This document shows positions 1 through 6,401 of a stretch of 8,082 nucleotides of DNA, in pieces; within the stretch, counting starts at the first letter, position 1; each line of letters starts with the position of its first letter. Source of the stretch: an uncultured Succinatimonas sp. Lineage in GTDB: Bacteria; Pseudomonadota; Gammaproteobacteria; Enterobacterales; Succinivibrionaceae. The stretch is taken from the NCBI GenBank assembly GCA_937896115.1, contig CALBLB010000192.1, positions 1 through 8,082 of the forward strand. The letters run 5' to 3'. A model generated the notes under the pieces. It made no database searches. It was given only the letters and a program-made list of their open reading frames with translations, and was not told the origin of the DNA. The position numbers and the translations under genes were made by a program.

Positions 1-1343
1 GTTCCGCAGATGTAATCTACGATACGCTCAAAGCCCAACCCGAAGCCTGAATGAGGTACGCTGCCGTAACGGCGCAGATCGCGATACCACCAGTAGGCAT
101 CCTTATTAAGTCCCAACTCTTCCATACGTTTGTCAAGGCGCTCAAGACGCTCTTCACGCTGAGAGCCGCCGATGATCTCGCCTATGCCTGGAGCCAAAAC
201 GTCCATGGCGGCAACGGTCTTGCCGTCTTCGTTCTGACGCATGTAGAAGGCTTTGATGTCCTTAGGATAATTACGTACCACTACAGGGGCGTGGAAGTGT
301 TCTTCGGCAAGATATCTTTCATGCTCTGACTGCAGATCGATACCCCATTCCACCGGGTACTGGAACTTCTTCTTGGCTTTTTTCAGGATCTCGATAGCTT
401 CGGTATATTCGACCTGAGCAAATTCTGAATTGATGAAGTGCTCAAGGCGGTTAATAGCTTCTTTGTCCACGTGCTGCACGATGAACTCAAGATCGTCACG
501 GCAGTGTTCAAGCACATAGCTGAAAATTGCTTTGAGCATGCGGCCTGCGGTAGCGGCGCAACCGTCAAGATCGGTAAAGGCCATTTCAGGCTCTACCATC
601 CAAAACTCTGCCAAATGGCGGGTAGTATTGGAATTTTCGGCACGGAAGGTCGGTCCGAAGGTGTAGACCTTGGAAAGGGCGCAGGCATAGGTCTCGGCCT
701 CAAGCTGACCTGATACGGTCAGGTAGGAGTGACGGCCGAAGAAGTCCTGGGAAAAATCCACTTTACCATCATCTTTTTTGGGCAGATCGTCTAAATTGAA
801 GTTGGTAACAGTAAACATCTCTCCGGCGCCTTCGCAGTCTGAAGCGGTGATCAGCGGAGTAGAGAGCCAGAGGAAACCTTCTTTTTGGAAGAAAGAGTGG
901 ATGGCAAAGGCGCTGGCATTGCGAATGCGCATGACTGCGCCCATCAAATTGGTACGCGGACGCAGATGGGCGTATTCACGCAGGTATTCAACGCTGTGGC
1001 GTTTGGCACTCATAGGATAAGAGTCGGGATCTTCGACAAAACCCAATACCTTGATGGAATCGGCGTGAATTTCCACGCTTTGGCCCTTGCCTTGGGATGC
1101 AGTCAGCGTGCCGTCAACAGCCACTGAGCAACCGGCGGTCAAACGCAGGATCTCGCTTGCGTAATTCTCAAGATTTTTGTCGGCGATCACTTGTAAATTG
1201 GCAAAGCAGGAGCCGTCGTTCACGGCAATGAATGAAAAACCTGCTTTGGAATCGCGGCGGGTTTTTACCCAGCCTGCGAGAGTTACTTTGCTGCCTACAA
1301 GAGAAGTATCAGCAAGCAACTTTTTAACGCTTGAAATGCTCAT
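1..1343 (-). CDS. asnS: Asparaginyl-tRNA synthetase (AsnRS), 3' end cut off by the window
   Basis: Class IIb aminoacyl-tRNA synthetase that charges tRNA-Asn with asparagine in the cytoplasm. The visible 447 codons begin MSISSVKKLLAD. An N-terminal OB-fold anticodon-binding domain (about residues 1-110, with GWVKTRRDSKAGFSF) is followed by the class II catalytic core. Motif 2 is clear at about 229-250 (FGPTFRAENSNTTRHLAEFW), and motif 3 is GFGLGFERI at 433-441, the same position as in the 466-aa E. coli enzyme as I recall it. About 19 residues and the stop are therefore missing at the left edge. PGIGEIIGGSQREER also marks an AsnRS rather than an AspRS. The ATG lies 3 bp after the stop of the upstream gene, and its ribosome site (ACAGGAA) sits within that gene's last codons, so the two are coupled. 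No frameshift was seen. Identification is very secure. Confidence 0.97.
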   Translation of the reverse strand, partial: MSISSVKKLLADTSLVGSKVTLAGWVKTRRDSKAGFSFIAVNDGSCFANLQVIADKNLENYASEILRLTAGCSVAVDGTLTASQGKGQSVEIHADSIKVLGFVEDPDSYPMSAKRHSVEYLREYAHLRPRTNLMGAVMRIRNASAFAIHSFFQKEGFLWLSTPLITASDCEGAGEMFTVTNFNLDDLPKKDDGKVDFSQDFFGRHSYLTVSGQLEAETYACALSKVYTFGPTFRAENSNTTRHLAEFWMVEPEMAFTDLDGCAATAGRMLKAIFSYVLEHCRDDLEFIVQHVDKEAINRLEHFINSEFAQVEYTEAIEILKKAKKKFQYPVEWGIDLQSEHERYLAEEHFHAPVVVRNYPKDIKAFYMRQNEDGKTVAAMDVLAPGIGEIIGGSQREERLERLDKRMEELGLNKDAYWWYRDLRRYGSVPHSGFGLGFERIVDYICG

Positions 1344-1346
1344 GTG

Positions 1347-1901
1347 TTATTTCCTGTCTGTTTTCAAACTGTTGATTTGGCTTTGATCAAGATGACCTGC
1401 GTGAGTTTTGATAAGAAACATGCCGCGGGGAGAACTTTTGCCGCGACTGCCCACTACCAAAGCCGGAAGATTTTTAGTGTGTTGCTCATCTAAAAAACGT
1501 TCAAGTTCGCGTGCCACGTTCATGCCGGCATAGCGACTCTCGATTTCAAATTCTTCATGGGTATCGGGAGCTTTGACGGTGCCTTGTACTATGGTAAGGC
1601 CCTTTTCTGCGGTAATTGAACTTACTTTGGCTACGGTGTGCACGCCGTTTACGAACAGTATGCGCATTCTTGCATAAATAAAGAAGCTTTTAGCTGCAAG
1701 GATGCCAAAGAGCAATACGAAAAAGTACTGAGTCCAGGGATGCTGGTGTCCTGAGGCTATGAAGGTATAGATAGCCAATACCAGACCTATGCCTGAGATA
1801 AAGGCATAGATGATCCCGAATACCAACTGAGCCGTACCAAGACGTGGCTCAAAAGAATTGTTACGGCGACGCTGGGCGTTTTGTTTGTCGTCTTTCTCCA
1901 T
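1347..1901 (-). CDS. Two-helix inner-membrane protein of unknown function
   Basis: A 184-aa protein I cannot assign firmly. Residues 1-20 are polar and basic (QRRRNN), which favours a cytoplasmic N-terminus. Two hydrophobic helices follow at about 26-49 and 58-77, with a short loop between them. The C-terminal half (about 78-184) is soluble and, by the positive-inside rule, probably cytoplasmic. Its start (VNGVHTVAKVSSITAEKG) recalls the beta-rich part of DUF3592-type membrane proteins, but that is a weak impression. An AAGG ribosome site lies about 7 bp before the ATG. The gene sits 18 bp after the lipoprotein gene and 3 bp before asnS, in the same direction, so it is probably co-transcribed with both. 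Nothing in the sequence links it to tRNA charging. It looks intact, with no catalytic motif visible. Confidence 0.85.
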   Translation of the reverse strand: MEKDDKQNAQRRRNNSFEPRLGTAQLVFGIIYAFISGIGLVLAIYTFIASGHQHPWTQYFFVLLFGILAAKSFFIYARMRILFVNGVHTVAKVSSITAEKGLTIVQGTVKAPDTHEEFEIESRYAGMNVARELERFLDEQHTKNLPALVVGSRGKSSPRGMFLIKTHAGHLDQSQINSLKTDRK

Positions 1902-1919
1902 GAGATACCTTTTTATTTA

Positions 1920-2408
1920 TTATTCTGAAACTTTGCTTTTGAGGGCGGAGTTTATGATCCCGTGGTAGACGGTTTGAGGATTAAAAGAGTCTTGCTCATC
2001 ACGAGAAAACTGCACTTTTACCACGCAGTCTATGCTGCCGTAAAAAAGCGGTGACTGCAGAGTTTGTCCTGAAACGTTACGGGTAAGATTGGCAGGAATG
2101 AAACGCTCGATGGTGATCTCGCGGCGGGTGGGCACGATGAGATCGTCAGGCTCTTCCTCACCCTGAGCTACGGTTTTGCCGTTTACGGCAATAAGTGTAG
2201 TGATCTTACGGATCTTAAGCGCTTCTAACGAATCGTGTTTTATCTTGAAAGTAAGATCAAAACCTTTGACTCCCGAGTTTTCCGCTGTCGTAACCGAACT
2301 TACTTCAAGAAGCGGTTTTTTAGAGCCGTCAGGCAGTGAGGCACAGCCTGATAAGGTCAACGCTGCTATCGCAGCCAGCGAAACGATGAGTTTATAAATT
2401 CCGTTCAT
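1920..2408 (-). CDS. LEA14/WHy-like lipoprotein
   Basis: A 162-aa predicted lipoprotein. The start chosen is the second in-frame ATG (2408), because AGGAA lies 6 bp before it. An ATG at 2423 would add five residues but would put that ribosome site inside the gene. The signal peptide is typical: basic N-terminus (MNGIYK), hydrophobic core, and lipobox LSGC with Cys22 as the lipidated residue. The next residues are Ala-Ser, not Asp, which by the Lol rule suggests outer-membrane sorting. The mature part has the alternating pattern of the LEA type 2/WHy beta-sandwich: a FDLTFKIKHDS strand, then IAVNGKTVAQGEEE, then a conserved-looking VPTRREITIERFIP segment. Such small LEA2-like lipoproteins occur in many proteobacteria, and their role is poorly known. 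This is the first gene of the leftward unit that ends in asnS. Confidence 0.85.
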   Translation of the reverse strand: MNGIYKLIVSLAAIAALTLSGCASLPDGSKKPLLEVSSVTTAENSGVKGFDLTFKIKHDSLEALKIRKITTLIAVNGKTVAQGEEEPDDLIVPTRREITIERFIPANLTRNVSGQTLQSPLFYGSIDCVVKVQFSRDEQDSFNPQTVYHGIINSALKSKVSE

Positions 2409-2903
2409 ATCAATTTCCTGCATTGCAGATGACGGTGATCCGTCGTCCAGTACCGTGATCTCAGTAATACAGATAAAACTAAAAGTCAGACTGCAAGATC
2501 TGTTTATGGTTTAGCCAACAGCATAACTGTGATCAAGGCATCAGAATTTTTAAGATTATATCCCAAGGCTTGAAGGCATGAGGCTTTTTAACTGAAGTTT
2601 TTTGTGTTCGATGTTGTAATTCAAGGACACGAAATGACCTTAAAAGAAAATTTTTTGCAGAAAAAATGTGCGCAAGCTCTCAAAAAAGCCTATGATAGAG
2701 CACGTTTAGAAACACAGCTATAGATGTGTTGCATAAATTCGAACATAACGTCGCAGGAGCAGACGTTGGGTTTGAGATAAAGGGAAGCTGGTAACCGGCC
2801 TTGCTTTTCTTTAAGGTCACAAAACCTTGCCTGAAGTGTTGCGAATTTTGATCTGGGATCTGCAATACCTACTCAAACCTATCTTTACAGGTTATTCAAA
2901 AAA
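2409..2903. other. Divergent intergenic region between lipoprotein and transporter genes
   Basis: About 495 bp separating the leftward lipoprotein-asnS unit from the rightward transporter gene, so promoters for both should lie here. On the minus strand a perfect TATAAT occurs at 2560-2555, about 150 bp before the lipoprotein gene, but no good -35 box stands in front of it. On the plus strand TTGCGA (2839-2844) and TGCAAT (2861-2866), 16 bp apart, are a weak promoter candidate for the transporter. An inverted repeat AACGTC/GACGTT (2747-2752 and 2762-2767, 9-nt loop) and a small AAGGT/ACCTT hairpin (2813-2828) are present, neither followed by a T-run. One possible small gene (2634-2723) is listed separately. 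No other gene is supported. Confidence 0.6.
2634..2723 (+). CDS. Possible 29-aa small protein
   Basis: A short reading frame from ATG at 2634 to TAG at 2721. It is preceded by a near-ideal ribosome site (AAGGA, then 6 bp, then ATG), the best such site in this intergenic region. The peptide begins MTLKENFLQKKCAQALKK and ends YDRARLETQL. It is strongly charged, with lysine and arginine balanced by few acids, and looks helical throughout, with one cysteine. No membrane segment or signal peptide is visible and I do not recognise a family. It could be a real small protein, a leader peptide, or a chance frame. The transporter gene starts 180 bp downstream. The ribosome site is the only positive evidence, hence the low confidence. 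Confidence 0.3.
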   Translation: MTLKENFLQKKCAQALKKAYDRARLETQL

Positions 2904-3851
2904 ATGAACGTGATTAAATTTTTAGCAGCGCTTTCTGCTTTTTTAGGCAAGACTTTTGCCGTGTGGGTGATCTTATTTGCTGCGATCGCCTATTTCTATC
3001 CTGCTGAGTTTACTTTCTTGGCACCTTACATCTCTATACTTTTAGGTATAGTTATGTTCGGCATGGGACTTACTTTAAGGGCCAAGGATTTCTCCGAAGT
3101 TTTCACCCGTCCTTTTGACGTGGTTATAGGTATTTTAGGACAGTTTGTGATCATGCCGTGCCTTGCCTGGGCATTGTGCAAAGTACTGGGCCTTCCTGAT
3201 GAGATCGCTGTAGGTGTGATTTTGGTAGGTTGCTGCCCCGGCGGTACCTCATCAAACGTGATGACTTTCTTAGCTCGCGGCGATGTGGCTCTTTCAGTTT
3301 CGATCACAGCCTGCACCACGGTTTTGGCACCTTTCGTAACTCCGGCACTTATTTACCTCTTTGCAAGTCAGTGGGTTGAAGTGTCGATGAGTGCCATGTT
3401 CTTCTCTATAGTTAAAATCGTAGTTGTGCCTATCGTGCTTGGTATTGTGGTCAATGCACTCTTTGGCAAGGTGGTGCGTCATGCCGTGCTGTGCCTGCCC
3501 ATCATCTCAGTGGTTGCGATTGTCAGCATCGTGTGTGCCGTGGTTGCCGTAAGCCATGATCGCCTTGCAGAAACCGGTATCCTCATCTTCGTGGTGGTGA
3601 TCCTGCACAACTGCCTGGGCTATTTATTAGGCTATCTCATGGGCAGGATCTTCGGTTTAAGCCTGCACAAGCGCAAGACTCTTTCAATTGAGATCGGTAT
3701 GCAGAATTCCGCTTTGGGCGTGGCTTTGGCTATGGCTCACTTCTCTCCTTTGTCTGCCGTGCCTTCTGCCATCTTCTCGGTGTGGCACAATATCTCAGGT
3801 CCGATCGTTGCCACCATCTACAACAATATGAAAGATCCTGATGCCAAGTAA
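2904..3851 (+). CDS. Bile acid:sodium symporter (BASS) family transporter
   Basis: A 315-aa polytopic inner-membrane protein with about ten hydrophobic helices, probably a sodium-coupled importer of an organic anion. The family fingerprint is strong: GCCPGGTSSNVMTFLARGDVAL at about 109-130, LHNCLGYLLG at 234-243, IEIGMQNSALG at 262-272, and SVWHNISGP near the C-terminus. By analogy with the Neisseria homologue ASBT-NM (offset three residues, from memory), Q80, S117, N118, E263 and Q267 occupy sodium-site positions, so the ion coupling looks intact. The substrate cannot be read from sequence. Bacterial relatives move bile acids, pantoate or other carboxylates, so bile acid uptake should not be assumed. 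The ATG is the only plausible start, but its ribosome site is weak (CAGG 12 bp upstream). The gene stands alone and is closed by a hairpin terminator. Confidence 0.93.
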   Translation: MNVIKFLAALSAFLGKTFAVWVILFAAIAYFYPAEFTFLAPYISILLGIVMFGMGLTLRAKDFSEVFTRPFDVVIGILGQFVIMPCLAWALCKVLGLPDEIAVGVILVGCCPGGTSSNVMTFLARGDVALSVSITACTTVLAPFVTPALIYLFASQWVEVSMSAMFFSIVKIVVVPIVLGIVVNALFGKVVRHAVLCLPIISVVAIVSIVCAVVAVSHDRLAETGILIFVVVILHNCLGYLLGYLMGRIFGLSLHKRKTLSIEIGMQNSALGVALAMAHFSPLSAVPSAIFSVWHNISGPIVATIYNNMKDPDAK

Positions 3852-3885
3852 CGGCAACATTTAAAAACAATTCAGTCTGTATCTT

Positions 3886-3920
3886 GGAAGGTCCTCTTGT
3901 ACGGGGACCTTTCTATTTAT
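3886..3920 (+). terminator. Rho-independent terminator after the BASS transporter
   Basis: A hairpin starts 35 bp after the transporter stop. The core arms AAGGTCC (3888-3894) and GGACCTT (3905-3911) pair perfectly. Outer pairs 3886/3913 and 3887/3912 (the latter G-U) and inner pairs 3895/3904 (U-G) and 3896/3903 extend the stem to 11 bp with a 6-nt loop. It is followed by TATTTAT and, after a C-stretch, a T6 run. The U-tract directly after the stem is imperfect, so termination may be partial. Confidence 0.7.
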
Positions 3921-4030
3921 CCCCCTCTTTTTTCCCTTTCCTTATTTTTAAAGTTTCAGCGTACGCAGCGATCTGCTCAGACAATGCGTATATCAGACTG
4001 TCTATCGATTACAGCGGACGACTTTTTTAT

Positions 4031-4058
4031 AGCAACACCTTCTCCAACTAGCAACACC
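4031..4058. repeat. 9-bp direct repeat AGCAACACC, two copies
   Basis: AGCAACACC occurs at 4031-4039 and again at 4050-4058, a period of 19 bp, in gene-free DNA about 350 bp before the HTH gene. Two direct copies about two helical turns apart could be sites for a DNA-binding protein. Two copies are too few to call an iteron array, and chance cannot be ruled out. Confidence 0.4.
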
Positions 4059-4212
4059 CGGACGTTAAAACTATAGACATCCATCCCTTTCTTTCTATTA
4101 CAAACATGTCACTTTGATCGCTGAAATGACAATTTTGTGAGCGTTCTCTTGTTTTCAATCATTGTCTAATGCGGGGAAAGCATGGAGAAAATTCTGTTCG
4201 CAACCTGCAAAC

Positions 4213-4242
4213 GCGCTGTGCGCAAATGATTTTTTTTTTTTT
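4213..4242 (+). terminator. Weak hairpin followed by a 13-T run
   Basis: GCGC-TGT-GCGC (4213-4223) forms a 4-bp GC stem, followed by six bases (AAATGA) and then thirteen T (4230-4242). The spacing between stem and T-run is longer than in a standard terminator, and the 3-nt loop is tight. It might be the end of a short transcript or only a homopolymer tract. No clear promoter was found for a small RNA ending here. Confidence 0.2.
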
Positions 4243-4265
4243 GCTTTTTCATGATGTTAATTCTA

Positions 4266-4352
4266 GGTTAGTGCTTTTAATCGTTTTGATTAAAAGCTTA
4301 TCCCAGTTGGTCTAATAACTAATCAGTATAAAAAGATTAGCTTTTTTTTTTT
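4266..4352 (+). promoter_or_regulatory. Attenuator-like inverted repeats with terminal T-run
   Basis: A perfect 10-bp inverted repeat, GCTTTTAATC (4273-4282) and GATTAAAAGC (4288-4297) with a 5-nt loop, is flanked by GGTTAGT (4266-4272). GGTTAGT can pair with ACTAATC (4318-4324), with one G-U pair. CTAATC from that same segment can instead pair with GATTAG (4335-4340), which is followed by C and eleven T. The two pairings exclude each other, the layout of a transcription attenuator. The stems are AT-rich and the competing ones short (6-7 bp). The element could equally be a plain terminator or chance, and a promoter upstream of 4266 is not evident. Confidence 0.3.
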
Positions 4353-4353
4353 A

Positions 4354-4400
4354 TGTATCGATCAATAGTATCCGGGACTATTGCAATAACTATAGATACA
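4354..4400. promoter_or_regulatory. Nested dyads, possible operator or 5' UTR hairpin
   Basis: Directly before the HTH gene lie an outer inverted repeat TGTATC (4354-4359) / GATACA (4395-4400) and an inner one CAATAGT (4363-4369) / ACTATTG (4377-4383). A perfect 10-bp palindrome TATTGCAATA (4379-4388) overlaps the inner arm. The last base is 10 bp from the GTG start. Small Cro-like repressors bind palindromes of this size next to their own promoters, so autoregulation is a reasonable guess, but the element could also act as an RNA hairpin. Confidence 0.35.
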
Positions 4401-4410
4401 GTAAATTAAA

Positions 4411-4620
4411 GTGAACAAAAACTTACTTAAAGCGGAGATCATTACCAAAGGCATGACCATAGGTCAGCTTGCAGAAGGGATCGGGGTTAAGGAATCTGCG
4501 CTCTATTCACGTCTTAGCCGTTCATCGGAAAAGCCTTTTACTTTGGAGCTGGCCTCTAAGGTGTCTTCATATCTGGCGCTCTCTCCTGAACGAGCCTTTG
4601 AAATCTTTTTAAAGCCTTAA
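4411..4620 (+). CDS. Small Cro/XRE-like helix-turn-helix protein
   Basis: A 69-aa probable DNA-binding protein. Residues about 15-45 fit a lambda-Cro/CI type HTH: MTIGQLAEGIGVKESALYSR, where QLAEGIGV gives the first helix and turn and ESALYSRLS the recognition helix. The remainder (FTLELASKVSSYLALSPERAFEIFL) matches the closing helices of short phage Cro-like proteins and nearly fills the domain, leaving no effector or dimerization domain. The start is GTG: a TAA lies three codons upstream in frame, and the internal ATG at codon 15 would remove the first helix. No ribosome site precedes the GTG, so translation is probably weak or leaderless. It is the first gene of the polysaccharide operon, 15 bp before the glycosyltransferase start. 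The likely role is a local repressor; its target is unproven, and the dyads at 4354-4400 are the obvious candidate. Confidence 0.8.
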   Translation: MNKNLLKAEIITKGMTIGQLAEGIGVKESALYSRLSRSSEKPFTLELASKVSSYLALSPERAFEIFLKP

Positions 4621-4635
4621 GCAGGAATGAAAGAA

Positions 4636-5628
4636 ATGCCAGCCGTATCCGTGATCATGCCGGTGTACAACACCAAGATCGAATTTTTAAAAGAAGCTGT
4701 GCAAAGCATTATTCATCAGAACTTTGATGACTTCGAATTGGCGATTGTTGACAACGGATCAAGTGACAAAGATGTAAGAGAATTTTTGAACAGCCAAAAA
4801 GATCAACGTGTTCAGGTTTTGACTCTTTCTCAAAATATAGGACCTGCAAAAGCTCGTAATTACGCAATCAAAAACAGCAATGGAAAACATATTGCTTTTA
4901 TGGATTCAGATGACGTTGCATTGCCGTCACGACTTAAAGAAGAGTTTGAATACCTTGAATATCATCCTGCAACCGCGTTGGTATGTTCAAGAACCAAAGT
5001 CTTGTCAAAAGAGCCTTTCGACCAGTTTAAAAATTTTTCAAGTGATCGTGATTTAGAGCTGTATTTGCTTTTCTGCGGAAATCCCGTTTGTACTTCATCT
5101 GTGATGATCCGACGTGAAGTTCTTGAACGCAAAAATTTGTGTTTTGAGCCTGAATTCCAAATGGCTGAGGATTACAGATTGTGGTCTCAATTTGTCTTTG
5201 ACGGAGTACATCAGCTAGATGATGTGCTGTGTCTGTACCGTTACCATTCGTCAGGGGTATCTCACCTGTATGCCAAAAAGCAGGCTGAAGCTTTTTTCAG
5301 AGCCAGAATGGCAATTCTTTCTGAAGTATTTGGAGAGCAAGTTTTCCCAAACTCATTGTGGTCGGTAATTTCCGGTCAGCAACAGGCTTCATCAGACGAT
5401 ATCAAGCAATTCATTTGCTTTGCAGAGCACGCTTTTACTTTGCTCGCAGAGCGAGGCTATGCGCGCGGGGAGATTTCCTCATATTTGCTACCTATGGTTC
5501 GCAATCTTTTTTATCACACCAAAGGTTTCAGGACTCAATTAAATCTGTTTAACAGTCCTTTAACCAAATATTTCAATCTGCCGCTATCGTGGCGGCTTTT
5601 CTGCTTAATAACCCGTGGAGTTTTATGA
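4636..5628 (+). CDS. Family 2 glycosyltransferase
   Basis: A 330-aa GT-A fold enzyme that probably transfers a sugar from an activated nucleotide to a growing surface glycan at the cytoplasmic face of the inner membrane. The N-terminal domain shows the GT2 signature: VSVIMPVYN at 4-12, VDNGSSD at 38-44 (nucleotide binding), GPAKARNYAI at 69-78, the DxD-type motif DSDD at 90-93 (metal binding) and AEDYRLW at 177-183 carrying the presumed catalytic acidic residue. Residues after about 220 are a helical tail without a recognised domain, ending in a hydrophobic stretch (LPLSWRLFCLITRGVL). The ATG at 4636 was chosen because GCAGGA ends 9 bp before it; an ATG at 4627 abuts that site and would add MKE. 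The TGA overlaps the rfbF ATG by 4 nt. Donor and acceptor sugars cannot be inferred. Confidence 0.92.
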   Translation: MPAVSVIMPVYNTKIEFLKEAVQSIIHQNFDDFELAIVDNGSSDKDVREFLNSQKDQRVQVLTLSQNIGPAKARNYAIKNSNGKHIAFMDSDDVALPSRLKEEFEYLEYHPATALVCSRTKVLSKEPFDQFKNFSSDRDLELYLLFCGNPVCTSSVMIRREVLERKNLCFEPEFQMAEDYRLWSQFVFDGVHQLDDVLCLYRYHSSGVSHLYAKKQAEAFFRARMAILSEVFGEQVFPNSLWSVISGQQQASSDDIKQFICFAEHAFTLLAERGYARGEISSYLLPMVRNLFYHTKGFRTQLNLFNSPLTKYFNLPLSWRLFCLITRGVL

Positions 5629-6401
5629 AAGTTTTAATTTTGGCAGGCGGTCTTGGTACCAGATTAGGCGAGGAAACCTCGATAAGACCTAAGCCTATGG
5701 TAGGCATAGGCGGATTCCCTATTCTCTGGCACATCATGAAGATTTATTCCCACTACGGATTCAACGAATTCGTGGTGCTCACGGGGTACAAGCAGGAAGT
5801 CATCAAGAATTACTTTGTAAATTACTACATGACCAACTCAGACGTCACCGTGGACTTATCCACCAATGACGTTATCGTACACCGTACCATCTCCGAGCCT
5901 TGGAAAATCACCTTGCTGTATACGGGCAGAGATGCCTTGACCGGAGCACGTATTAAGAAAGCCAAGAAATACGTAGGTGACGAACCTTTCATGCTTACCT
6001 ACGGTGACGGTGTCTCCGATGTAAATATCGCTGAGCTTGTAAAGTTCCATAAAGAGTCAGGAAAGCTTTGTACTTTAACTGCTTACCAACCCGAAGGCAG
6101 ATTCGGAGCTTTGGATATCAATGCCCGAGGAGACATCAGTGCTTTCAAAGAAAAACCCAAAGAAGGCGGCTCTTGGATAAATGCAGGTTTCTTTGTCTGC
6201 GAGCCTAAGGTCTTTGACTATATCCCAGACGGAGAGCTGGTTACTTGGGAGCAGGAGCCTTTAAAACGCCTTGCCCAAGACGGTGAATTAAACGCTTACC
6301 GACACCACGGTTTCTGGCATCCCATGGACATGCTCAAAGACAAGAACGACCTGAACAAACTGTGGAAAGAAGGCAAAGCTCCTTGGAAGGTGTGGAAATG
6401 A
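5625..6401 (+). CDS. rfbF: Glucose-1-phosphate cytidylyltransferase
   Basis: Makes CDP-glucose from glucose-1-phosphate and CTP, the entry step to CDP-linked deoxyhexoses. The 258-aa length matches the family (257 in Salmonella, from memory). Visible motifs are the N-terminal nucleotide-binding loop LAGGLGTRLGEE (6-17), RPKPMV (21-26), YGDGVSD (126-132) with the metal-binding Asp128, and the substrate-site segment EKP (176-178). The C-terminal HHGFWHPMDMLKDK is typical of this enzyme and separates it from RmlA or GalU. The ATG at 5625 overlaps the preceding TGA (ATGA) and has GGAG 4 bp upstream; an ATG at 5589 would add twelve unrelated residues inside the previous gene. The stop overlaps the rfbG start by 4 nt. 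Also called ddhA or ascA in other species. Confidence 0.95.
   Translation: MKVLILAGGLGTRLGEETSIRPKPMVGIGGFPILWHIMKIYSHYGFNEFVVLTGYKQEVIKNYFVNYYMTNSDVTVDLSTNDVIVHRTISEPWKITLLYTGRDALTGARIKKAKKYVGDEPFMLTYGDGVSDVNIAELVKFHKESGKLCTLTAYQPEGRFGALDINARGDISAFKEKPKEGGSWINAGFFVCEPKVFDYIPDGELVTWEQEPLKRLAQDGELNAYRHHGFWHPMDMLKDKNDLNKLWKEGKAPWKVWK

Larger units (their letters stand above)
3921..4410. other. Gene-free AT-rich region before the polysaccharide operon
   Basis: About 490 bp without a convincing gene on either strand; only frames under about 20 codons without good ribosome sites were seen. It includes GCGTACGC, an 8-bp palindrome near 3960, a 9-bp direct repeat (4031-4058), a 13-T run (4230-4242), an 11-T run (4342-4352) and several inverted repeats listed separately. 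The operon promoter should lie here. TATAAA at 4327-4332 and TCTAAT at 4311-4316 are possible -10 boxes. TTGATT (4286-4291) is a possible -35 for the latter, but at 19 bp spacing, so I do not choose between them. No RfaH ops element (GGCGGTAG type) is present. Confidence 0.6.

Noticed and set aside
51..1386. Several plus-strand frames of 69-92 codons opposite asnS
   Set aside because: They lie antisense to a complete, well-conserved asnS coding sequence and have no protein-family features; they are by-products of its codon pattern.
2528..2543. TGTGA half-site that could suggest CRP or FNR control of the lipoprotein-asnS unit
   Set aside because: The second half-site at the required 6-bp spacing matches the consensus at only two of five positions, which is no better than chance.
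2680..2865. A 61-codon minus-strand frame in the divergent intergenic region
   Set aside because: It needs a TTG start with a poorly spaced ribosome site, shows no recognisable protein character, and overlaps the better-supported small frame on the plus strand.
3921..4410. Search for an RfaH ops/JUMPstart element before the glycan operon
   Set aside because: No GGCGGTAG-like core was found on the plus strand, so RfaH-type antitermination is not supported from this sequence.
5589..5624. Twelve-codon N-terminal extension of RfbF
   Set aside because: The extension lies inside the glycosyltransferase gene and has no family counterpart. The ATG at 5625 has a GGAG site, gives the usual protein length and begins directly at the conserved MKVLILAGG.
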